A stretch of 30,545 bases of DNA, taken from the NCBI GenBank assembly GCA_937891015.1, contig CALAPY010000083.1, positions 1-30,545 on the forward strand, read 5' to 3'. Below, one piece after another: positions 1 through 8,758 of the stretch; within the stretch, counting starts at the first letter, position 1, and every line of letters starts with the position of its first letter. The DNA comes from UBA2108 sp002713215. GTDB lineage: Bacteria > Bacteroidota > Bacteroidia > Flavobacteriales_G > Salibacteraceae. The notes beneath the pieces are model-generated. The model worked only from the letters and a program-made list of their open reading frames with translations. It searched no databases and was not told the DNA's origin. The translations under genes were made by a program, and so were the position numbers.

Positions 1-1383
1 CATGGGTGCAGCATCAATTTGAATCGTATTAATAAAGGTGTCGGTTTTGCTAATTCCTTTAATCGTACGATGTAAAATTAGTGTCAATGTTTTTATTCCG
101 GAGCTGGAATACATGTGAGTGTCCGGAAGAATTCTGGTTACATTTTTGAAACCTGAAGTTGAGTCACCAAAATCGAGAAACAACGAATCGACTCCTGTTG
201 TGTCATACAAACTGAATCTAACCCCTGTATTAACACAGGAATTTGCGTAGGACAATGGGTCCTCATTAAAATATGAACCGGGGTAGGTAGGTAAACCAAG
301 CATTACCCTACCCCCTGCTGGAAAAACCAATCCGCTGTCAGAGAAATTACAGCTAACTCCAGTATCGTTGGGAGAATTTATAACACTCAGAAAACTTGTA
401 GCAGAGGAACTATTATTCATTCTTGCCACATATAGTTTTTTGTTGGGAGCCGTTTGAATTTGACCGTAACGTACAAATGGAGGTTTGTTTGCAATAGACC
501 TCTTGCTCCTTCTTATTAATGAAATATTGTTGCTCGATAGATCATACTGCTTTAATCCGTTATTATTGGTTATATAGAGCCTTTTCGAATTGGGCGAAAA
601 CTCAATGCCGTAAGGAAAAACAGAACGAATCGTATCCATATTCGATACTTGACCCGATGACTGATTAAAATTGCCAATCACAAACGCACCTCCAACACCA
701 TATGCAAGACTGATTTTTTTGCCGTTCGGTGAAATTTTGATACAGCCATAATGTGGGACACTTCCTGTTTTAACCGGTACGGTGGTACTAATAACTGCAG
801 AAGTATCTACTCCCAAATTGGTTACGGAAAATGCATATAAATTCCAATTGTCATTGCGTTGCGCAACAACCCAATATCCATTTTTTCCTTTTTTTTCTAT
901 TGCACAAAGTTTATCTGATACGGGATGAGGGTTCATTAATCGTATGTTCTTTTTAGTGGATAGCACACCTCCTAATCCACTACTTAATCTCATATCAACT
1001 ATACTGTAATTTAACCCTATATTGGGCTGAGAAGGGACATTAAAAATGAAATACAGGTTTGTGTCTCCTGGATACGGAAGAATTACGGCGCTGTGCGATG
1101 AAGAAGTATGCCCCAATAATCCGGTTCCATTGCTCATGGTCATATGGTTCCTATTATACACTGTTCGTCCATCGGTATAGAAAAGTAAATTACCATTCTT
1201 ATCTGATATGGAAGCTGATCCCTCCAGGGTATTCATTGCCCCATTGGCATAGGTTGTGGGTGGTGTTGTGTTGAAGTTGACTCCAGTCTTATTCCCAAAA
1301 TACCACCAATTGGCTCGGTTAGTTTGTGGAAATACGCTTAGCGAAAAAAGGGAAATCAGGATAACGGTTAAACTAGCTTTCAT
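1..1383 (-). CDS. Secreted PD40/beta-propeller plus PKD-domain protein (3' end outside window)
   Basis: An uninterrupted minus-strand frame runs from ATG at 1383 to the window edge (461 codons, no stop), so the C-terminus is missing. The N-terminus (MKASLTVILISLFSLSVFPQ) is a signal peptide. The body contains propeller-like strands of the PD40/WD40-like type: KISPNGKKISLAYG, EFSPNSKRLYITN and QTAPNKKLYVAR. Near the window edge a PKD-like domain is recognisable by FLDFGDST followed by HMYSSSGIKTLTL. In Bacteroidota, proteins with this order usually end in further PKD domains and a gliding-motility-associated (T9SS type B) C-terminal domain; that end is not visible here, so export by T9SS is inference. 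Likely role: cell-surface or secreted protein of unknown ligand. It is divergent from the pirin gene across a 182-bp spacer in which I could not find a convincing promoter. Confidence 0.85.
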   Translation of the reverse strand, partial: MKASLTVILISLFSLSVFPQTNRANWWYFGNKTGVNFNTTPPTTYANGAMNTLEGSASISDKNGNLLFYTDGRTVYNRNHMTMSNGTGLLGHTSSSHSAVILPYPGDTNLYFIFNVPSQPNIGLNYSIVDMRLSSGLGGVLSTKKNIRLMNPHPVSDKLCAIEKKGKNGYWVVAQRNDNWNLYAFSVTNLGVDTSAVISTTVPVKTGSVPHYGCIKISPNGKKISLAYGVGGAFVIGNFNQSSGQVSNMDTIRSVFPYGIEFSPNSKRLYITNNNGLKQYDLSSNNISLIRRSKRSIANKPPFVRYGQIQTAPNKKLYVARMNNSSSATSFLSVINSPNDTGVSCNFSDSGLVFPAGGRVMLGLPTYPGSYFNEDPLSYANSCVNTGVRFSLYDTTGVDSLFLDFGDSTSGFKNVTRILPDTHMYSSSGIKTLTLILHRTIKGISKTDTFINTIQIDAAPM

Positions 1384-1565
1384 AGAATCTATATTGGTAA
1401 AACAAATGCAATATAACACCATTAAACACGGAAGAATTTACGAAATAGCTTGGTAATGATTTAATTATTTTCGAGTTCCAAAGCATTACGCCTGTTGTTA
1501 AACAATAAGAATGGATAAATTAGCTCAGTAAAACGGAAGCGCGAGAAAATTCCTATTCAGATAAA

Positions 1566-2423
1566 ATGATAATTCCAGAAAGAGCCAGGGATATTGGCGG
1601 GCATGTAGTTGGCAGACTATTGCCATTCAGAAAAAAAAGACAAATAGGCCCATTTACCTTTATTGATCACATGGGGCCTGCAGTACTTAACTCATCAGAT
1701 AATTTTGATGTAGACCAACATCCTCATGTTGGATTATGTACGCTTACCTATCTTTTTGAAGGAGCGGTTGAACATAGAGATAGCACTGGAGCATATCGGG
1801 TAATTCAAGCCGGTGACGTGGGTTTAATGACTGCTGGACGAGGGGTAGCCCATACAGAAAGAACCCCGGAAGAGCTTAGAAAAGTCAATAACCGAAAAAT
1901 GCATGGCTACCAAATTTGGTTGGCTCTCCCAACTCACTTAGAAGAAATGGAACCTCGGTTTGATTACGTTGCAAACGACGATCATCCGAAGTGGAAAGAA
2001 AGAGGACTTGAGCTAAAACTACTTGCCGGAAACGGATTCAATCGAACCTCTGCCCTCCCCGTTCATTCCGAATTGTTTCTGGTTGAACTTAAGGCAATCG
2101 AGTCAACTTCTCTCAATTTAAGCGATTGCGATTTGACAGGAGAAATAGGAATCATTGTCATTTCAGGGGCGATACAGTTGGAATCGGAAACTATTAACCA
2201 GAACAACCTGCTTTATATGGAATCAGCCAAAAATGAAATTCAAATCGAGGCCAACAGTCACCTATTGTTGCTCGGTGGTGAGCCTTTTCCTGAAGAACGA
2301 TTTCTGCTCTGGAATTTCGTTTCTTCTTCAAAAGAAAGGTTAGAAAAGGCCAGAAAAGATTGGATAAATAAAGAGTTTCCTGCAATACCAGGAGATAATA
2401 CCTACGTTCCTTTTCCAACCTAA
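1566..2423 (+). CDS. Pirin family protein
   Basis: A 285-residue bicupin of the pirin family. The metal-binding set of human pirin (two His in HPH, then His and Glu) is present as H52 and H54 in QHPHVGL and H96 and E98 in GRGVAHTERT. The C-terminal cupin (about 165-280) is more divergent and ends with the family's GGEPFPE segment near 237-243. Pirins are non-haem iron proteins. Some have quercetinase activity, while others act as redox-responsive partners of transcription or metabolic enzymes, so the substrate here cannot be assigned. The gene stands alone, followed after 81 bp by a glutathione peroxidase on the same strand. The pairing is compatible with a redox-stress role, but that is inference. 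Length is normal and no lesion is seen. Confidence 0.93.
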   Translation: MIIPERARDIGGHVVGRLLPFRKKRQIGPFTFIDHMGPAVLNSSDNFDVDQHPHVGLCTLTYLFEGAVEHRDSTGAYRVIQAGDVGLMTAGRGVAHTERTPEELRKVNNRKMHGYQIWLALPTHLEEMEPRFDYVANDDHPKWKERGLELKLLAGNGFNRTSALPVHSELFLVELKAIESTSLNLSDCDLTGEIGIIVISGAIQLESETINQNNLLYMESAKNEIQIEANSHLLLLGGEPFPEERFLLWNFVSSSKERLEKARKDWINKEFPAIPGDNTYVPFPT

Positions 2424-2504
2424 GAAATGGAATTAAACAAATTTTAGTTCAATTTGTCTGGTTAGCTGTGGAATATCCAAATCAAATTCCGCTATTTTGA
2501 AGCA

Positions 2505-2984
2505 ATGAATTTTTACGACTTAGAAGTTAAAGACCCGGGTGGCAACCTTATTAAAATGAAGTCTTACAAGGGAAATGTTATCCTGGTGATAAACACAGCA
2601 ACCCAGTGTGGTTTAACACCGCAATTCACGGGATTAGAGCAATTGCATCAATCCTATAAGGAAAAGGGATTGGTAGTTTTAGGATTTCCGTGCAATCAAT
2701 TTGCAAATCAGGAACCGGAAAGCAATGAATCTATGGAACAGACCTGCATGAAGAACCACGGGGTTACTTTTCAGCTTACGGAGAAAATTAAGGTCAATGG
2801 GCCAAATACCCATCCTGTTTTTAAATTCCTTAAAAAGAACTTAAGCGGCACATTGGGGTCTTCGATTAAATGGAACTTTACTAAGTTTCTGGTTTCGAGC
2901 GATGGCACCCCAATAAAGCGCTATTCTCCGAGGACCAAACCTGAAAAACTGGAAGAAGACATTTTAGTATTACTCCCGCAATAA
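2505..2984 (+). CDS. Glutathione/thioredoxin peroxidase (GPx family, Cys type)
   Basis: A complete 159-residue GPx. The catalytic tetrad is visible: peroxidatic C35 in NTATQCGLT, Q69 in FPCNQFANQEP, and W123-N124 in KWNFTKF. C81 sits where yeast Gpx3 has its resolving cysteine (C82), so the enzyme is probably a 2-Cys, thioredoxin-dependent peroxidase rather than a true glutathione peroxidase; that is inference from position. There is no selenocysteine codon and no signal peptide, so it should act in the cytoplasm, reducing H2O2 and organic hydroperoxides. It follows the pirin gene on the same strand, and no terminator is seen between them. Confidence 0.95.
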   Translation: MNFYDLEVKDPGGNLIKMKSYKGNVILVINTATQCGLTPQFTGLEQLHQSYKEKGLVVLGFPCNQFANQEPESNESMEQTCMKNHGVTFQLTEKIKVNGPNTHPVFKFLKKNLSGTLGSSIKWNFTKFLVSSDGTPIKRYSPRTKPEKLEEDILVLLPQ

Positions 2985-3050
2985 GAACTACAAAAAAAGG
3001 AGCTATTAAAGAATAATGTGGGTTAAAGAAACTGCCCTATAAAAAGAAAC

Positions 3051-3171
3051 GTCATTCCTGCGTCCGCGTGTTGCTGAAGCTTTTGCGGAAGCATAAAGCA
3101 GGAATCTAGAAATAACACTAGATTAGTTTCACTGAGCTCCTTCATCGGTTCCTTGTCAAGCAAGGAACCGA
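3051..3171. repeat. Composite of three hairpins, repeat-like intergenic element
   Basis: This non-coding stretch between the GPx gene and a convergent gene holds three successive inverted repeats. ATTCCTGC (3054-3061) pairs with GCAGGAAT (3098-3105), with an inner GCGTCCGC/GCGGAAGC arm. AATCTAG (3103-3109) pairs with CTAGATT (3118-3124). A perfect 11-bp stem, TCGGTTCCTTG/CAAGGAACCGA, spans 3145-3171 with a 5-nt loop. No T-run follows the last stem. The 'cattcctgc...gcaggaatc' pattern resembles dispersed palindromic repeats in many bacterial genomes. Being a repeat is inference until other copies are found. The remainder of 2985-3277 holds only a terminator. Confidence 0.5.
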
Positions 3172-3202
3172 CGGCTATTCTCACATTATCCTTAAACTGT
3201 GC

Positions 3203-3234
3203 AAAAAAAAGCGGATCAATAAGAATTAACCCGC
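3203..3234 (-). terminator. Rho-independent terminator of the 3278-4132 gene
   Basis: Read on the minus strand, GCGGGTTAAT and ATTGATCCGC form a 10-bp stem (with G-U pairs) around a TCTT loop, followed directly by eight T. It lies 44 bp past the stop codon of the T9SS cargo gene, as expected for its terminator. Confidence 0.8.
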
Positions 3235-3277
3235 CTTTCGACCATGATAACTGAGGCTATCAACCCATTTTCATTTG

Positions 3278-4132
3278 TTATTTCAGCATAATTGGAGAAA
3301 CTACTCTGCCTTCCGCATTAGAAACAACCACATAATACATTCCAGGGGGAAGTGCATTTAAATTCAATTGTGTATTTAGTTCAATAATTTCATTTGAAAA
3401 CTGCACCTTACCATCAACACTTAACACCTCAGCTTTCATACCCGCCTTTACTTCATTAAGTTGTACAGAAATAAGCCCATTGCTAGGGTTTGGATAAACC
3501 GTCAGATCAATATTATTTGCTCGTTGAGCTATAGTTTTAATACCAACAGCGGTTGTCTCACCAACCTTTAGATCCTGATCTTCTTTGGTTTGGTAAGCAT
3601 GCTCCTTAAGTGTAATTGTATAATCCGTACTTCCGCTTACCTCCAATTTCATCCAACCATACTTGTACTTTCCACCAGGCATAATTAGGCGATACCCAAC
3701 GTATTGCTCTCCTGCTCCATGGAAGTTAGAATTATAGACATCGCCTAATACCGGATATTTTGAACTCCAATTGCCAACCTTACTTGAGACATCATCACCG
3801 GCCTTCATTTTATTTAAGTAGTCTCCACCAACCTGGCTTCTTCCCAACACTTTATCATAAATAAATTCAATTTTAGGGCTGTTGTCATCAATTTGATTAA
3901 AATTCAGATTCCAAATGTTAAATGACATGTACATCAAATGAGAAACATAAAAATCATCGGTACCATCTTCGTCAATATCGACATACAGGCTATTTAGCTT
4001 GGTTGAGTTTGATCCATCGGTCCCGACATGTTTCATATTAGCACCAAAAACTACATGTTTAATTTGTGCGTTCAACTGAGTTGATCCTATGGTCAGGACA
4101 GCAAATAATAAGAGTAGATTATTTCTTTTCAT
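3278..4132 (-). CDS. Secreted protein with T9SS type A sorting domain
   Basis: A 284-residue exported protein. The signal peptide is MKRNNLLLLFAVLTIGSTQLNA. Residues about 49-58 carry an Asp-rich, calcium-loop-like DIDEDGTDD. The middle (about 140-195) has YVGYRLIMPGG, YGWMKLEV and EHAYQT, a pattern common in secreted beta-sandwich proteins of Bacteroidota and PEP-CTERM bacteria. The last 75 or so residues, beginning VYPNPSNG and containing LSVDGKV and PPGMYYVVVSN, form a Por/T9SS type A sorting domain, so the protein should be delivered to the cell surface or medium and processed there. Its biochemical function is unknown. It has its own promoter candidate and a clear terminator, so it is probably monocistronic; it is divergent from the two-component pair. 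Confidence 0.88.
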   Translation of the reverse strand: MKRNNLLLLFAVLTIGSTQLNAQIKHVVFGANMKHVGTDGSNSTKLNSLYVDIDEDGTDDFYVSHLMYMSFNIWNLNFNQIDDNSPKIEFIYDKVLGRSQVGGDYLNKMKAGDDVSSKVGNWSSKYPVLGDVYNSNFHGAGEQYVGYRLIMPGGKYKYGWMKLEVSGSTDYTITLKEHAYQTKEDQDLKVGETTAVGIKTIAQRANNIDLTVYPNPSNGLISVQLNEVKAGMKAEVLSVDGKVQFSNEIIELNTQLNLNALPPGMYYVVVSNAEGRVVSPIMLK

Positions 4133-4456
4133 AACAATAAATTTTTAAGATTAAGATTCAAAGCTATTTCCCATTTATTGGGCTGTAAATAGCTGATTTG
4201 TCACATAAATAGGCTGCTTCATTGGTTTAAGTGAGGGGTTTGTTTGCCTGGAATATTGCTCAATCTTCTAAATTTTCCCTTAATCGGTTTAAGGAAAAAT
4301 TAATTCTCTTTTGTCACTGTTTTAGCTTTAAGTACAGAAAAGGTTGAGCCACAAAAAGAGAATGAGGTTTTACAAAACCGGCTTTTGAAAACCTAAAAAC
4401 AAAAGCCAACTTTGATACACTAATCACCTTTTTCTTGGATTTAACACCAAATTGAA
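4133..4456. other. Divergent intergenic control region with promoter and two hairpins
   Basis: This 324-bp spacer separates the T9SS cargo gene (minus) from the histidine kinase gene (plus). It holds a -7 box for the minus gene at 4159-4166, an imperfect stem TTTTCCCTTAA/TTAAGGAAAA around 4274-4298, and a perfect 8-bp inverted repeat GGCTTTTG/CAAAAGCC at 4380-4407, about 50 bp before the kinase ATG. No coding frame of note is seen. The inverted repeats could be sites for the adjacent response regulator; that is inference. Confidence 0.5.
4159..4188 (-). promoter_or_regulatory. Bacteroidota-type promoter for the 3278-4132 gene
   Basis: On the minus strand TAGCTTTG (4159-4166) matches the Bacteroidota -7 box TAnnTTTG exactly. 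Nineteen bases upstream is TTA, one mismatch from the -33 TTG. The box lies 26 bp before the ATG at 4132. Confidence 0.6.
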
Positions 4457-5908
4457 ATGAAGGTTATACTCTATGCAAGTAGAATCATTATAATTCTATT
4501 AATCGTTGGAGTTGGTCTGTGGTTTTGGGACTCCTATTCCATTGCGAAAACTAAGCAGGCTGCCGAATCAAACCTTGCCTTGGAAGAAATTAAGCACAAC
4601 ATCCAAAACAATTCACAATGCTACAACCTTATCAAACAAGTTCATTTCGATTCCAGGGATAGACTTTATATGGTTAAGACCAGTAACAATGGAAGTATTG
4701 ATACCATCAGCAGCTATACCGGCGTGGCAGGTGGTCATACCAAAGAATTCCCCAACAACGCCATCGATTTCTACAATGAATCTAAGGTCGATATTAACAT
4801 GCGGGTCGCTCTCCAGCCCAGTGAATCGTATTACCAAAAGAAAGCTCCTATAAGCTGGGTGGACAGTAGTTTAATGAGCTCTATTGTTGATACTAGCAGA
4901 AAGTTTGTTATCGGAGATACCAATTCAATTCAAAAGTTCATTGAAACCTCTTATCAATCGAAGGGAATAGCTGTTACCGGTTGGCAGGTTGAGGATAATA
5001 CTGGAAAGGTAATTTATTCTAAACCAGCTCATTTAGCAGCTTCTGAAACCTTGGATGAGGTAATACTATTTTCAGATTTTACTTACCAGGCCAATGGCAG
5101 TTACCTGCTTCGGGTTGAAACAGACAAAAATCAGCTCATCTGGTCATGGGTAAAAAAATGGGAATTCCTGTTGGCACTAGGCTTCATTGCTCTTTGCGCA
5201 CTGTTGCTTTTCTCTGTTGAGCGAAATGTTCGAAAAGAAAAGAGACTGAACGAATCACAGCAGGCTATGCTTAACCATGTTAGCCATGAAATCAATACTC
5301 AAGTTGCCAAAATACTGTTATCGGTAGAACGAATCAAGGATAATTCTGAGGAAGCTAAACAACACCCCTATTTCAACATCATTGAAAAAGCATCGAACGG
5401 ATTGAGCAATGGATTGAATTCCTTTCTTGTTTCAGGTGGAATTGATGCCAAAGCATATTCCAGGGGAAAGACCGATGTTAATGTAAAAACCATCCTGGAA
5501 GAAGTCATACAAAACATCAATCCTAAGGCTAAGTCCCTGAATAAAGTGCTGGAAACCAATTTGGACAACCTGCTTCATGTTCGGTTTAACCCAACTCACC
5601 TTACACAAGTACTTTCAAACATCATTGATAATGCGGTGAAGTACGGAGGGAATAAGATTAAGATCGCAACTCGGAAAAACGGAAAGTCTGCGCTGATCCG
5701 AATTTCTGATAATGGAAAGGGGCTGGATCCTAAATACCTGAAGCAGATTTTTGATCCTTATTTTAGAATGGATGCAACACAAGCCAATGGGTTTGGAGTG
5801 GGCCTTAGCTATTGCAAGGCGGTTATAAAAGCTAATTCCGGAAAAATTTACGCCGAAAACCTGCCCGATGGCAATGGATTTATGATTCAACTTGAAATAA
5901 ACAGATAA
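4457..5908 (+). CDS. Two-component sensor histidine kinase
   Basis: A 483-residue membrane kinase. TM1 is about residues 6-24, a periplasmic sensor region spans about 27-236, and TM2 is about 238-256. The dimerisation/phosphoacceptor helix has H277 in NHVSHEINTQ. The ATPase domain shows the N box (NIIDNAVKYGG), the G1 box (SDNGKGLDP) with IFDPYFR, and the G2 box (GFGVGLSYC). The H box is unusual: the Pro that follows the phosphoacceptor helix start in most kinases (HExxTP) is replaced by Gln. The sensor region shows no family I recognise, so the signal is unknown. The stop codon abuts the ATG of the response regulator with no spacer, indicating translational coupling. Confidence 0.95.
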   Translation: MKVILYASRIIIILLIVGVGLWFWDSYSIAKTKQAAESNLALEEIKHNIQNNSQCYNLIKQVHFDSRDRLYMVKTSNNGSIDTISSYTGVAGGHTKEFPNNAIDFYNESKVDINMRVALQPSESYYQKKAPISWVDSSLMSSIVDTSRKFVIGDTNSIQKFIETSYQSKGIAVTGWQVEDNTGKVIYSKPAHLAASETLDEVILFSDFTYQANGSYLLRVETDKNQLIWSWVKKWEFLLALGFIALCALLLFSVERNVRKEKRLNESQQAMLNHVSHEINTQVAKILLSVERIKDNSEEAKQHPYFNIIEKASNGLSNGLNSFLVSGGIDAKAYSRGKTDVNVKTILEEVIQNINPKAKSLNKVLETNLDNLLHVRFNPTHLTQVLSNIIDNAVKYGGNKIKIATRKNGKSALIRISDNGKGLDPKYLKQIFDPYFRMDATQANGFGVGLSYCKAVIKANSGKIYAENLPDGNGFMIQLEINR

Positions 5909-6610
5909 ATGACAGTAGAGCGCCAGTTGGTATTGTTTGCAGAAGATGATCCGGATATTCGGGCAATTACAAGGGATTTTTTGATTGAAAAGGGATTGCA
6001 CGTGGTTTGTGCAGCCGATGGTCAGGACGCAGCAAATTGGTTGGATAAAAAAAGATTTGACCTCTTTATATTAGACATTATGCTCCCGGGATTAAGTGGT
6101 TTTGAATTGGCTGAAAAGATTAGAAAATCGAAGAATACTACCCCCATTATATTCCTGACTGCATTAAATAGCCTAGAAAACAAGTTAACCGCCTTTGACC
6201 TCCACGCAGATGACTACCTGACTAAACCATTCGAATTAAAAGAACTTTACGCCCGAATTCAGTCTGTACTTAGAAGGACCGATCTGCTAAGATTGTCTGA
6301 AGAAAATAGCGTTGTTAAATTATTTGATTTTGAACTGGATAAACAAACTGACATTTTAAGCTATCCAAATGGGTTAATTCAACTAAAACCTATCGAGTCA
6401 AAACTACTTCAGCTCTTCTTTTCTAAGGTGAATTCTGTATTTCCAAAGCAATTTCTTATGGAACAAATTTGGAAAAGCACCTCTCCGGCAGCGGTTAAAA
6501 ACCTGGATGTGCAAATCCATCACTTGAGAAAAAAACTGGCTCCTTTTTCTTCCATTGAATTAACAACGATTCGCGGTATTGGCTATCGCCTTGATTCTTC
6601 TTACCCGTAA
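5909..6610 (+). CDS. OmpR/PhoB-family response regulator
   Basis: A 233-residue DNA-binding regulator. The receiver domain (1-120) has the acidic pair D13/D14, phosphoacceptor D56 in LFILDIMLPG, T84 and K106 in YLTKPF. The C-terminal winged helix (about 135-230) carries the typical end VQIHHLRKKL and TIRGIGYRLD. Its ATG starts on the base after the kinase stop codon, so the two form one operon and a cognate pair. Targets are unknown; the neighbouring secreted protein gene with its own promoter is a reasonable first guess. The gene ends 11 bp from a convergent gene, with no hairpin between. Confidence 0.96.
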   Translation: MTVERQLVLFAEDDPDIRAITRDFLIEKGLHVVCAADGQDAANWLDKKRFDLFILDIMLPGLSGFELAEKIRKSKNTTPIIFLTALNSLENKLTAFDLHADDYLTKPFELKELYARIQSVLRRTDLLRLSEENSVVKLFDFELDKQTDILSYPNGLIQLKPIESKLLQLFFSKVNSVFPKQFLMEQIWKSTSPAAVKNLDVQIHHLRKKLAPFSSIELTTIRGIGYRLDSSYP

Positions 6611-6621
6611 CAGAAGAAATT

Positions 6622-7098
6622 CTAATTCTTACAACCTGATCTTTTTCGGGTATCCACCAGGCTTACTATTCTCCATTTACCTTCATACTTAACCAGCTGA
6701 AAAGCATCTACTCCACAGTGCGAAAATTTATCGCCCACATAAAAAGAATATTCTGTCCATACCTGGGCAATAGAACCATCTACAAATACCAGAATATTAT
6801 ATAGCTTCTCGTCCCATACTTGATCATGATGAGTTCCAACAGCAACTAAAAATTCAACCAGACTACCCTCTTTAACCATTTTAGTTCCATCTTTTTTGGT
6901 ATAAGTAGATAATAGCTGAACCTCATCAGCAAATGCATCGTGCACCATCGCGCTATCGCTTTGTCGCATACCATCAAACAGCTTATTAACCACCTTGATC
7001 ACAGCTGTGCTATCAGAAGGTTTTACTTGATGTTGTGCGTGGGCTAACAATTGACCTGATAAAAATAAAATAAGTCCGAAAATCTTAAATGTGTTCAT
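6622..7098 (-). CDS. Exported NTF2/SnoaL-like protein
   Basis: A 158-residue protein with a signal peptide (MNTFKIFGLILFLSGQLLAHAQ) and then a single NTF2-like cone fold: AVIKVVNKLFDGMRQSD, DAFADEVQLLST, IAQVWTEYSFYVG and KWRIVSLVDTRK are the helix-strand landmarks. Periplasmic NTF2-like proteins of this size are common in Bacteroidota and are usually annotated as nuclear transport factor 2 family; they may bind small ligands or be enzymes, and no catalytic set can be named here. It lies 45 bp downstream of the 494-residue helical protein gene on the same strand and may be co-transcribed with it. Confidence 0.8.
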   Translation of the reverse strand: MNTFKIFGLILFLSGQLLAHAQHQVKPSDSTAVIKVVNKLFDGMRQSDSAMVHDAFADEVQLLSTYTKKDGTKMVKEGSLVEFLVAVGTHHDQVWDEKLYNILVFVDGSIAQVWTEYSFYVGDKFSHCGVDAFQLVKYEGKWRIVSLVDTRKRSGCKN

Positions 7099-7143
7099 AC
7101 CATAAAAGTATGATGAGCAAGAACGTACTACAGGAAAATGGGA

Positions 7144-8628
7144 TTAGCGGTAAATCAATTCCCTGGATGCTCTCAATTTTGGTTGATACCAATGTTTAAG
7201 GTTAAAATATGCCATGGGGTAATGACCGTATTTAGGGTCCTCCAGTACCAAATTTTGAAATTGTTCGGAGAAATCACGAACCAAAGGCTCAACCTCATAA
7301 AATCTACCATCTTTCAACTTAGCAAGCAATCGAAAAAACAGTTCTTCTCCCCTTCCCCAAAAATTCAAATTCTGCAACCGCTTTTTGGTAGATGGTAACA
7401 AATAGGAAAGTAACCGATAATTGCCCAGCTCATAGTGATTCAAAAGATTAAGAATCTCAAGACTGGCCTGAATATCAATACGGTACTTGATTCCATCGTA
7501 TTGCATGTTTTGATTAATCCACCTGGAAGCTTCTTTGTATTGGCGGTTTCCAAAGTAGGCCAATGCCACTCGATAGTACTTGGATTGTACATTCACGTTG
7601 TGAATTTTGGTTATCATAGGTTCTAAATCAGGCAATACCTTTTGAACTTGAAGCACAGCTCGCTGAAATTCACCCTGATGAATATACATCTCCAATTCCT
7701 GAAAATTGGCGTTTTCGAAAATCAATAGCTGAAGTTCTTTATCGTCGGTAGCAAGGCCTTCAAGACTTCTAATCGTTTCCAACACCTCCTTAACCCTTTC
7801 AAATTCTCCAAGTAGGTTAAGAATGATCACCTGAAGGTTCAGAAACCTGGCATAATTGCGCGTGTGGATTGATTTTAATTCATTACGACTTTCATACAAT
7901 TCGCCCAAAATGGAAATCACTCTAATGGCCTTATTCGCCTTTCCTGCCATCATATAACAACGCGCCAGCTCATGGCAAATCTGGTGGGCTTTATAAGAAT
8001 TATGAAAACGTGATAGATTCTTGAACAAACTTTCCCCTTCCTTAATTAAAGGTTCAATCGATGTTGGATTCCTGGAGATTCTTCCTTCTCGTTTAAAAAC
8101 TTCGTAAGAGAGCTTGTGAAATTCACTTATCCGAAAGAGGTAATCCCTCAATAGGGCAAGTTCATTCCTTTTTTGATTGATGTTTTGAAGTTCAATATCA
8201 TTTTGCTTTCTCTTAACACGAACCTGTAATAAGTACTCTTGTTTTTCAAACACATCTTCAAGCAAGTAATACTCTTCGTAATTCAGGGCAACATGTTCTG
8301 CCTTTACCAGTCTTTTCCATGCCTGATCAAACAATGCTTTCTTCAGAAGAATTTCAGAATCAATTAGGTATTGAAACAATTGAATCCTCGCTCCACCTTG
8401 TGCGTTTTTAGCACGAAGAGACTCCAATACGTAGTGATACAGCCTATTCTGCAAGTTACCATCGATCGAAAAGCCTAATCTTTTTTTAGATTTTCTAATA
8501 GCATCAAAAAGACGGGCAAACTTAGATTGATCATTTTGGCTGGAGTAGCGCGTTAAATACTGCTTGAAATAACGGCTTTCTGCAGTGGATAAACATAAGA
8601 TTAATTCCTGTAATCTCTTGTTGAACAT
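7144..8628 (-). CDS. Large helical, TPR-like protein of unknown function
   Basis: A 494-residue protein, almost entirely predicted helical by eye, with no signal peptide or membrane segment. It opens with MFNKRLQELILCLSTAESRYFKQY and continues as repeated pairs of amphipathic helices, for example CHELARCYMMAGKANKAIRV, YYRVALAYFGNRQYKEASRW and EILNLLNHYELGNYRLLSYL, which resemble degenerate TPR units. I do not recognise a named family. A scaffold or regulatory role is only a guess from the repeat architecture. It is divergent from a T9SS cargo gene and upstream of the NTF2-like gene. Confidence 0.75.
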   Translation of the reverse strand: MFNKRLQELILCLSTAESRYFKQYLTRYSSQNDQSKFARLFDAIRKSKKRLGFSIDGNLQNRLYHYVLESLRAKNAQGGARIQLFQYLIDSEILLKKALFDQAWKRLVKAEHVALNYEEYYLLEDVFEKQEYLLQVRVKRKQNDIELQNINQKRNELALLRDYLFRISEFHKLSYEVFKREGRISRNPTSIEPLIKEGESLFKNLSRFHNSYKAHQICHELARCYMMAGKANKAIRVISILGELYESRNELKSIHTRNYARFLNLQVIILNLLGEFERVKEVLETIRSLEGLATDDKELQLLIFENANFQELEMYIHQGEFQRAVLQVQKVLPDLEPMITKIHNVNVQSKYYRVALAYFGNRQYKEASRWINQNMQYDGIKYRIDIQASLEILNLLNHYELGNYRLLSYLLPSTKKRLQNLNFWGRGEELFFRLLAKLKDGRFYEVEPLVRDFSEQFQNLVLEDPKYGHYPMAYFNLKHWYQPKLRASRELIYR

Positions 8629-8691
8629 GAACTAAAAATAGCCTGTAAAAGCCCGCCTATTCTGGGTTGTTTTATAAATAGTCGTTTTTAA

Positions 8692-8709
8692 ATATGGTAC
8701 TTGCCATAT
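8692..8709. promoter_or_regulatory. Inverted repeat in a divergent promoter region
   Basis: ATATGG and CCATAT, separated by TACTTG, form a perfect 6-bp inverted repeat in the 130-bp gap between divergent genes starting at 8628 (minus) and 8759 (plus). It could be an operator; no promoter consensus was found nearby. Confidence 0.3.
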
Positions 8710-8758
8710 CATTTTATAGACAACCGACAGCACACTCCTCCGTCAGGTTAACAGAGAT

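Noticed and set aside
3022..3145. A 41-codon minus-strand frame beginning at 3145
   Set aside because: It falls within the hairpin-rich repeat-like spacer, lacks a promoter and shows no signal or domain; its sequence is shaped by the palindromes.
4613..6001. Minus-strand open frames at 4613-4837, 5368-5568 and 5615-6001
   Set aside because: All are antisense to the kinase and response regulator genes, which have full domain support.
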